Source of the DNA: Gillisella vitis
GTDB taxonomy: Bacteria; Pseudomonadota; Alphaproteobacteria; Rhizobiales; Rhizobiaceae
Assembly (NCBI RefSeq): GCF_014204625.1
Contig: NZ_JACHLU010000002.1
Location: 1 to 64,000, forward strand
Length of the DNA stretch: 64,000 nt
Direction of reading: 5' to 3'
Position numbers and translations under genes: made by a program
Notes under the pieces: generated by a model
Database searches by the model: none
Seen by the model: only the letters and a program-made list of their open reading frames with translations
Told to the model about the DNA's origin: nothing
Shown: positions 58,197-64,000 of the stretch, piece after piece
Numbering within the stretch: the first letter of the stretch is position 1
Layout of the letters: each line of letters opens with the position of its first letter

Positions 58197-59384
58197 TCAC
58201 TTGCTATTTTGTGATGTATCCATCACGCGATAATCATCCACCCGGCCTTGTGGCGGCTCTGGCATAATGCCGGTGGTGACCAGAAGATCGCGGGGTGAGG
58301 GGGGCTTGAGGGCCACGGGTTTTTCCTTGGCCCCCAGCAGGGTGTCGCCGCCATCCAGCGCCGGATCGATGATTTTCATCGGAGGTGTGCTGTCCGGGTT
58401 GTCTTTGGGGGGCTGTGGCGTGGTCAATTCGGGCAGGCTGGTGGCATCAAGGCGAACAAGGCCGGGGCTTGCCATGTCACCCAGATATTTTCGGGCGGAT
58501 TTTTCCAGATAAAATGCCATTTTGCGCTTGCCTGCATCGGTCATGCTGATGCCATCTGGGCCACGCAGACGCGCCTGTTGGCCGTTGACATCCGATCCGG
58601 TCAGCACAAAAGCGCCGTTTTCATCGACAAATCCGTCCCATATGTCAATGAACTCGGCACCGGCCTGTTCGGTTGCCTTGCGATACAGAGCGTTGAATTT
58701 GACCAGATCCGCAGACATGCCGGGGGATTTGACCGGCGGCAGGCCAACCCAGATCAGTGGAATCTTGCGGGCGGTGATCACTTTCACCAGCCCATCCACC
58801 CGTTTTTCATAGTCCTTGAACCAGCCATCGGATGGAAATCGTTGGTCGCCCCCGCTTGCCGGCATCTGCTGGCGATCATTGGTGCCCAGCGCCACCACCA
58901 CAATGGCGGGCTTGATGTCATCCAGCATTTTGGGCAATTGCTTGCGCCAGTCAAAATAATCGTCGCGCACCAGCCCGGAAGAGCCATTGCTGCGGGTTTC
59001 AATCTGTGTGCCGGGCGCATCCCGAAAGGCTTCCTTGAGGCCATCGCCAAGGCCACTTGCAAAGAAATCACCAATCACCAGAATTTTCTGGGCATTGTCG
59101 ATCTTGGCGGGCGCGGGTGGGGCGGAAGGCAGGGCAAGCGCCCGTGGCCTTGGGCTTGCAACAGGCTTTGCTGTCGGGGCCGCTTTTTTGCGGCTGCGGA
59201 CGCCGGGTGCCCGCCGGTCATCGAAGGGTCTGCGATCATAGCGGGGCTGCTCCGGGGCCGGGCTGCCAAACAGCAGATCCAGCAGGGTGCGGCGGCGCGG
59301 ATAATCCTGCGCCATGGCCGTGTCCGTCAGCGTGGCAACAGCCATCAGCAGCGTCAGCAGCAAGGTTCCAAGGCTGCGTGTCAT
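58197..59384 (-). CDS. DUF459 SGNH-fold periplasmic protein
   Basis: A 395-residue protein. A signal peptide (residues 1-25, ending TDTAMAQ) is followed by a basic, Pro/Ala-rich linker and then an SGNH/GDSL-like fold. Block I reads VIGDFFASGL (residues 103-112), lacking the Ser of GDS. Block III is ALGTNDRQQ. Block V reads DGISMTDAGKRK, with Ser at the position of the catalytic His in DxxH. The DUF459 family is often linked to cell-surface polysaccharide acyl groups, but this copy may not be a standard esterase. ATG 59384 is preferred because the signal peptide follows directly. Confidence 0.8.
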   Translation of the reverse strand: MTRSLGTLLLTLLMAVATLTDTAMAQDYPRRRTLLDLLFGSPAPEQPRYDRRPFDDRRAPGVRSRKKAAPTAKPVASPRPRALALPSAPPAPAKIDNAQKILVIGDFFASGLGDGLKEAFRDAPGTQIETRSNGSSGLVRDDYFDWRKQLPKMLDDIKPAIVVVALGTNDRQQMPASGGDQRFPSDGWFKDYEKRVDGLVKVITARKIPLIWVGLPPVKSPGMSADLVKFNALYRKATEQAGAEFIDIWDGFVDENGAFVLTGSDVNGQQARLRGPDGISMTDAGKRKMAFYLEKSARKYLGDMASPGLVRLDATSLPELTTPQPPKDNPDSTPPMKIIDPALDGGDTLLGAKEKPVALKPPSPRDLLVTTGIMPEPPQGRVDDYRVMDTSQNSK

Positions 59385-59419
59385 CAGATATTCCCTGACA
59401 CAGGACACGACGCAAACAA

Positions 59420-59576
59420 AAAAGACCCCTCCCCAACCCTCCCCACAAGGGGGAGGGAGCACCTCGAATGCTTTGCCACTGTTCCTTTTCTCACTGATTT
59501 ATGATGAAAAACAGCGGTTTGCACAGGCAGCAACAGACTCCCTCCCCCTTGTGGGGAAGGTTGGGGAGGGGTTTTA
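59420..59576. repeat. Large inverted repeat, family D copy 2
   Basis: GACCCCTCCCCAACC and CTCCCCACAAGGGGGAGGGA (59424-59459) pair with TCCCTCCCCCTTGTGGGG and AGGTTGGGGAGGGG (59539-59571). TGTCGTGTACTCTGG follows at about 59595. It lies between the DUF459 and lytic transglycosylase genes. Confidence 0.8.
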
Positions 59577-59622
59577 AAAGGCAAAAACATGTATGTCGTG
59601 TACTCTGGTTCCCTGACAAGTT

Positions 59623-60837
59623 CTAATGTTTGCGCAACACATCCAGCAGCGGTTTCGATGGTTCTCCATCGGCCTGCATGCCAATGCGCTGTTGAATGGC
59701 AGCAATGGCGGCTTTGGAGCCGGAGCCGAAATTACCATCAACTTCGCCGTTATAATAGCCCAGCGCCTTCATGCGGGTTTGCAGCTCGAATTTTTCCTTG
59801 ATGTCCAGCGTGCCATTGGGGCGCGGCCATTTCTGTTGCATCCCGCCATAGCCGGCAATTTCATCGGCCAGCAGGCCCACAGCCAGCGCATAGGTATCGG
59901 CGGCATTGTATTTTTTAATGGTAAAGAAATTCGAGGTCATCAAAAATCCGGGACCATGTGCTCCCGCCATCAATTTCAACTGTGCCCGCTGGCCAGGATT
60001 GCGAAACCCCTTGCCATTGGGCCGCACAAAGCCCAGTTTTTGCCATTGACCGAGTGTCAGGGTCTTTCCGGCATATTTGCCGCCACCTGCGGGTACCATC
60101 GCTTCATATCCCCAGGTTTCGCCCGCGTTCCAGCCGTTTTTGGCCAGAAGATTGGCCGATGTGGCCAAGGCATCGGGAATGGAATTCCAGATGTCCTTGT
60201 GGCCATTGCCGTCGGCATCCACCGCATAGAGCAGATAGCTGCTGGGAATAAACTGGGTGTGGCCCATGGCACCGGCCCAGGAGCCGGTCATGTCTTTGGG
60301 GGCGACATCGCCGTTTTGCAAGATTTTAAGGGCTGCAATCAATTGTTTGCGGGCAAAGCCTGCGCGTCTGGGGTCGGCATAGGCCAGCGTTGCCAAGGCC
60401 TGCGGCACATAATGCAGCCTGTCATCTTTTTCCAGCACAGCACCGTAATTGCTCTCCATAGACCAGATGGCCAGAAGAATATGCTTGTCGACGCCAAAAT
60501 GCTGTTCCAGCGCGGTCAGGGTGCGGCCATGTTTTGCCATCATTTCCCGGCCGATTTTGACGGTATAAGGATTGACGCGGCTATCGAGATAATCCCAAAC
60601 CTCTGATTTGAATTCCGGCTGATAGGCGGCCTTTTGCAAAACGTCCGGGTCTGGCTCGCTCACCTTGGCAAAGGCACGATTATAGGTGTTGGCCGTGATA
60701 CCGGAGGCGGCAGCGGTGGGATAAAAATCGCGCACCCACTTGCGAAAGCCTGCATCGGCATGGGCGTCAAGCGGCATAGAGGCGACCATGATGGAAATAG
60801 CAAGGGCCGAAAGGCGGCGGAAGCGATCTCTTGTCAT
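59623..60837 (-). CDS. Lytic murein transglycosylase (MltB-type) with peptidoglycan-binding domain
   Basis: A 404-residue protein. A signal peptide (about 1-27, ending DAHA) precedes an SLT_2/MltB catalytic domain with the Glu of SMESNYGA (near residue 125). Conserved MGHTQFIPSSYL and GGGKYAGKTL segments follow. A PG_binding_1 domain occupies about 335-400 (LQTRMKALGYYNGEVDG). It cleaves glycan strands with formation of 1,6-anhydromuramic acid in the periplasm. No lipobox is seen, so it is probably soluble. Confidence 0.92.
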   Translation of the reverse strand: MTRDRFRRLSALAISIMVASMPLDAHADAGFRKWVRDFYPTAAASGITANTYNRAFAKVSEPDPDVLQKAAYQPEFKSEVWDYLDSRVNPYTVKIGREMMAKHGRTLTALEQHFGVDKHILLAIWSMESNYGAVLEKDDRLHYVPQALATLAYADPRRAGFARKQLIAALKILQNGDVAPKDMTGSWAGAMGHTQFIPSSYLLYAVDADGNGHKDIWNSIPDALATSANLLAKNGWNAGETWGYEAMVPAGGGKYAGKTLTLGQWQKLGFVRPNGKGFRNPGQRAQLKLMAGAHGPGFLMTSNFFTIKKYNAADTYALAVGLLADEIAGYGGMQQKWPRPNGTLDIKEKFELQTRMKALGYYNGEVDGNFGSGSKAAIAAIQQRIGMQADGEPSKPLLDVLRKH

Positions 60838-61046
60838 TGGCTTTCATCCGTAGTTTGTGTGGGCCAATCGCGTGTGTTGAGTGCCAGAACGTCGAACAGC
60901 GGTCAGTCCAGAGTATGACCATACTCTCAACAAATTCTTTACCAATTTATAGAAACCGCAAACGGATTTGCAATTTCTTCGCAAATCTTTAGTAATCGGG
61001 TTCTGTGCGGAAAATGCACTTTGAGAGAATCCTCCAGGAGGAATGA

Positions 61047-61934
61047 GTGGGACAACAGAAGAAACTTCGTAAGGCCGTCTTTCCTGTCGCCGGTCTTGGC
61101 ACGCGCTTCCTGCCAGCCACCAAGGCTGTGCCGAAGGAAATGCTGACCGTTGTGGACAAGCCTGTGATTCAGTATGTGGTTGATGAAGCCGCAGAAGCTG
61201 GCATTGAGCATTTTGTCTTTATCACCGGGCGCGGCAAAGCGGTTATCGAAGATTATTTCGACATCCAGTTCGAGCTGGAACAGACGCTGAAGGCACGCAA
61301 TAAAAATGCCGAGCTGACACTTTTGTCCGGCCTTTTGCCCAAGGCCGGTTCGGCCAGTTTTACCCGCCAGCAGGAGCCTTTGGGTCTTGGCCATGCGGTG
61401 TGGTGTTCGCGCGATATTGTTGGCAATGAGCCGTTTGCGCTGCTTTTGCCAGACATGATCATGCGCGGCGAAAAAGGCTGCCTGAAAGGCATGGTCGAGC
61501 TTTACGACAAGACCGGCGGCAATATTGTGGCTGTTGAGGAATGCCCGCCGGAGCAGGCCCATAAATACGGTATTGTTGGTGTCGGCGAGGCGCTGGAAGG
61601 CGGCTTCAAGATCACCGAAATGGTGGAAAAGCCAGCCAAGGGCACAGCCCCTTCCAACTTTTTCATCAATGGCCGCTATATTCTGCAACCGGAAATCTTC
61701 TCGATTCTGGAAACCCAGGAGCGCGGCGCAGGCAATGAAATCCAGCTGACGGATGGTATGCTGAAGCTGGCCAAGCATCAGGATTTTGCAGGCTATCACT
61801 TCAAGGGTGATACGTTTGACTGTGGGGCCAAGGATGGCTTCATTCTCGCCAATGTTGCCTTTGCCATTGAGCGTGAAGACATTCGCGCACAGATTGAAGA
61901 GCCTTTGAAGGCCATTCTGGCCGCGCTGAAATAA
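61047..61934 (+). CDS. galU: UTP-glucose-1-phosphate uridylyltransferase
   Basis: A 295-residue nucleotidyltransferase with [20 protein letters not shown] (residues 10-29) and EMVEKPAKG. It makes UDP-glucose for exopolysaccharide, cyclic glucan and lipopolysaccharide synthesis. The start is GTG at 61047, placed well after CCAGGAGGA. An out-of-frame ATG four bases earlier opens a nine-codon frame (MSGTTEETS) inside the galU start region. A strong terminator follows. Confidence 0.94.
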   Translation: MGQQKKLRKAVFPVAGLGTRFLPATKAVPKEMLTVVDKPVIQYVVDEAAEAGIEHFVFITGRGKAVIEDYFDIQFELEQTLKARNKNAELTLLSGLLPKAGSASFTRQQEPLGLGHAVWCSRDIVGNEPFALLLPDMIMRGEKGCLKGMVELYDKTGGNIVAVEECPPEQAHKYGIVGVGEALEGGFKITEMVEKPAKGTAPSNFFINGRYILQPEIFSILETQERGAGNEIQLTDGMLKLAKHQDFAGYHFKGDTFDCGAKDGFILANVAFAIEREDIRAQIEEPLKAILAALK

Positions 61935-61954
61935 CCAGAACCTTTTTGCCATTC

Positions 61955-61990
61955 AAAACGCCGTTGCCCCATGGGGCGGCGGCGTTTTTT
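61955..61990. terminator. Bidirectional Rho-independent terminator (galU / beta-barrel gene)
   Basis: AAAACGCCG, an inner GCCCC/GGGGC stem and CGGCGTTTTTT. It lies between the convergent galU and beta-barrel protein genes. Confidence 0.9.
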
Positions 61991-61997
61991 ATGATCT

Positions 61998-63485
61998 TCA
62001 GCGCTTCAATGTCAGCCCGACGCCTGCCGTAATATTTCTGTCGCTGGTGCCATTGTCGCTTCTTGTGCGCGCCCAGGCGAGATCGGCGGTCAAGTCGAGG
62101 GAGCGGCTGATATGATAGGTCAGGCCTGCGCCTGCGGTGTAATACAGGCTGTCCAGCCCGGTTGCGCCACGATAATTGCGCCATGTGGTGCCGCCGGTGA
62201 GCCGGGCGATCAGATCCTCGCGCACTTCATGGGTGACAGCCGCCGTCAGCGCATAGGCAACATCGCCGCTGACGCCTGCCGTGGTTGATGGTTCGATGGA
62301 GGTGCCAAAGCCAAGCGCCACATCGGTGCCGCGTCGGGGTGACCAGTTGACGGTGCTGTCCAGCGTCATCGCTCCCATGCCGTCCAGCCTTGCATCGTCA
62401 AAGCTTGCATGTTCATAGCCAAGGGCAAGTTCGCCGCGCAGTTTCTCGCCAAAATCAGACGCGATCCCGGCTTTGGCACCGTAAAGATTGCCGGAACGCT
62501 GATAACCCGCGCTGTCCAATGTTTCGTCATAGCGGCTCTTGCCCACTGAAGCTTCAATGAAGGGGGTGAGGGCTGGCGAAATCTCGTAGCCAAGGCGCGA
62601 TGAGAGTGTGACGGTATTTCGGTTGCGATCCGAATTGGACAGTGTGCTGCCATCACTCAATTGCGCATCGGTATAGGTCCAGCGCTGAAACTCCAGCCCG
62701 AGTGATCCTCTGAGCTTGCCAACCTCGCGCGATACCACAGCGCCGGTGGTGAACTGGTTGACGCCCGATTGTACGGTGGCATTGCGGATGGCGTTGGGGT
62801 CGGTGCTGTCTTCTCGGCTGAAGGCATAGCCCGCCGTGAGCCGTGCGGCCATGTCATCGGCCAGATCCAGCCGCAGGGCGGCATTCACCTGGCCTGATGG
62901 ATCGTTATCGCGGTCGCCTGCAATTCTTTGCCGCCATTTGCCATCGCCAGTGACGCTCAACTCATGGCGCGACCAATCGGAGGTCAGCGTGCCTTTCACC
63001 CCATTGTCCCAATAGGTGGTGTTCTGGCGGCTACCGCTGCTGTTGGCTTTACGCTCAACGCTGATCCCCTGCGACACTTGTGGCCGCAAGATCATGGTGC
63101 CAAGGCGAATGCCGGTGCCATCATCATTGGTTTTTTTCAATGTGCGCCGATCATCCAGCGGTGATTGGCGCAGGTTGAGGCGGTTGGCATCCAGCGAATC
63201 ATTGGTAATGCGGCGAAAACTGTCGGCATCCAGCGCAATGGGGGCGTCATCATCACGGCTTCGGCGCACTTGCTCTACGGTTGCTGTGGGGCTGCTCTCC
63301 GTATCGCCGGGGTCTGAGGTCGTGGCTGTTGTTGCGGTTGAGCCGCGCAAACCTTGCAGGTTTGCGGCCTGTTGCGCCAGAGCGGGCAGCGGGCAAAACA
63401 GCCAGCCCACCGCGCAGGCGAGCAGGAGCGCGCGGGCTTGCGCGTGCTGTCGCCGATGGGCTGCTGCTCTGGGACTGTCGATCAT
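61998..63485 (-). CDS. Outer-membrane beta-barrel protein
   Basis: A 495-residue protein. A signal peptide (about 16-38, LLLACAVGWLFCPLPALAQ) is followed by a polar region rich in Ser, Thr and Asp. From about residue 120 there are many alternating-residue strands, ending with the aromatic-poor VGLTLKR. Strand-like segments such as LRGELALGYEHASF and GAGLTYHISRSLDLTADLAW suggest a BBP2-type barrel. ATG 63485 (MIDSPRAAAHRR) is preferred; the longer start at 63515 is possible. The role is unknown. Confidence 0.8.
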   Translation of the reverse strand: MIDSPRAAAHRRQHAQARALLLACAVGWLFCPLPALAQQAANLQGLRGSTATTATTSDPGDTESSPTATVEQVRRSRDDDAPIALDADSFRRITNDSLDANRLNLRQSPLDDRRTLKKTNDDGTGIRLGTMILRPQVSQGISVERKANSSGSRQNTTYWDNGVKGTLTSDWSRHELSVTGDGKWRQRIAGDRDNDPSGQVNAALRLDLADDMAARLTAGYAFSREDSTDPNAIRNATVQSGVNQFTTGAVVSREVGKLRGSLGLEFQRWTYTDAQLSDGSTLSNSDRNRNTVTLSSRLGYEISPALTPFIEASVGKSRYDETLDSAGYQRSGNLYGAKAGIASDFGEKLRGELALGYEHASFDDARLDGMGAMTLDSTVNWSPRRGTDVALGFGTSIEPSTTAGVSGDVAYALTAAVTHEVREDLIARLTGGTTWRNYRGATGLDSLYYTAGAGLTYHISRSLDLTADLAWARTRSDNGTSDRNITAGVGLTLKR

Positions 63486-63674
63486 TGCGGCTCGTTTCAG
63501 AACGCAAAACCGCAATGCGGTTTTGCTGAAAATGCTCTATGAACGAAAGGTAAATGACCGTGGTTAATTATTCGTTTCGCTGTGTGGTGGTTGATCGGGC
63601 CTGCGCCGGTGTTTTCTTGTTGTCACCTGACAAGGTGAATGGACAGAAACAAGCGTTGGCGCTATGGGATTGCC

Positions 63675-64000
63675 ATGAACAAGCTCGATGTCAAACTCGT
63701 GGAAGCAACGGCCGTCAAGACGGCATTGCGGGTCGTGTCAACCGAACAGAGTGGTCTGGCCGCTTTGGAACAGGCGTTTGCAGGCTATCTCGCCGGGCCG
63801 TTTTGTGATGCCATCAAGGCGATTGGCAAAAGCACAGGGCGGGTGATTTTGACCGGCGTTGGCAAGAGCCATCATGTGGGTGGCAAGATTGCCGCCACTT
63901 TTGCTTCGACTGGCACGCCTGCGTTTTTCATTCACCCGGCTGAAGCCAATCACGGTGATCTGGGGATGATCGGCCCGGATGATGTGGTGATTGCTTTGTC
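63675..64000 (+). CDS. kdsD: KpsF/GutQ-family arabinose-5-phosphate isomerase (cut by window end)
   Basis: The first 108 codons are present. After a short helix, the SIS-domain loop reads VILTGVGKSHHVGGKIAATF, then ASTGTPAFFIHPAEANHGDL, the KdsD/GutQ signature. The enzyme converts ribulose-5-phosphate to arabinose-5-phosphate for Kdo synthesis. The CBS domains expected at the C-terminus lie outside the window. Two sites differ from the usual family loop: SHHVGGK where SGHIGRK is common. ATG 63675 is the first Met in this frame that fits the family start. Confidence 0.85.
   Translation, partial: MNKLDVKLVEATAVKTALRVVSTEQSGLAALEQAFAGYLAGPFCDAIKAIGKSTGRVILTGVGKSHHVGGKIAATFASTGTPAFFIHPAEANHGDLGMIGPDDVVIAL

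Overview
The window looks like a chromosomal segment of a Rhizobiaceae alphaproteobacterium, most likely Agrobacterium/Allorhizobium/Rhizobium. This is inferred from the glgP-glgB-glgC-glgA-pgm-glgX order, an MmgR/suhB-type small RNA just upstream of a histidinol-phosphatase-like gene, a CpdR response regulator beside an N-formylglutamate amidohydrolase, a ROSE-type thermometer in front of hsp20, an aa3 oxidase subunit IV gene, and several families of rhizobial palindromic mosaic repeats. No database search was possible, so the genus is an inference.

Layout. 1-3.3 kb is a decayed accessory patch: the end of an IS481-type transposase, a Tat-exported alpha/beta hydrolase, a cupin gene broken by an in-frame amber codon, a broken tyrosine integrase, and a truncated IS630 transposase. 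The last two meet exactly at a 106-bp palindromic element. 3.3-5.8 kb is an arsenic operon (arsR, two unrelated arsenate reductases, acr3). 5.8-9.6 kb holds an Lrp/AsnC regulator divergent from a zinc alcohol dehydrogenase, and a TRAP permease pair without a binding protein. 9.9-12 kb has small housekeeping genes (oxidase subunit IV, a TPR lipoprotein, rpsU). 12.2-17.4 kb is the sarcosine oxidase operon soxBDAG. 17.5-19 kb is a DUF2332/MaoC pair. 19.2-30.2 kb is the complete glycogen operon, transcribed leftward with overlapping or nearly touching genes. 30.6-38.8 kb has a TadG-like von Willebrand protein and a three-gene transglutaminase / ATP-grasp-alpha-E / DUF2126 cluster, which the literature on ATP-grasp enzymes suggests is a peptide-ligase system. 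39-43.3 kb has a GDP-mannose synthesis enzyme bracketed by direct repeats, then a 792-residue protein built entirely of octapeptides, preceded by an unusually A+T-rich gap. 44-50.6 kb is a mixed housekeeping and stress region (CsbD, tRNA-Val, cpdR, an MmgR-like sRNA, hisN/suhB, a lipase-like hydrolase, ROSE-hsp20, threonine aldolase). 51.2-57.5 kb is gltB-gltD. 57.5-64 kb is envelope-related (LysE exporter, DUF459, lytic transglycosylase, galU, a beta-barrel protein, and the start of a KpsF/KdsD-type isomerase).

The most distinctive items are as follows. The octapeptide protein (40887-43265) is 99 x 8 residues with no insertion or deletion and has a second period of 17 octapeptides (136 residues, 408 bp). 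The 106-bp element family has four full copies of identical length and a compensatory base change in its hairpin, and it has been captured by neighbouring reading frames. A second repeat family has a tandem copy whose stems have covaried completely. There is also a candidate unassigned small RNA next to hsp20, and paired dyads in the long gltB leader.
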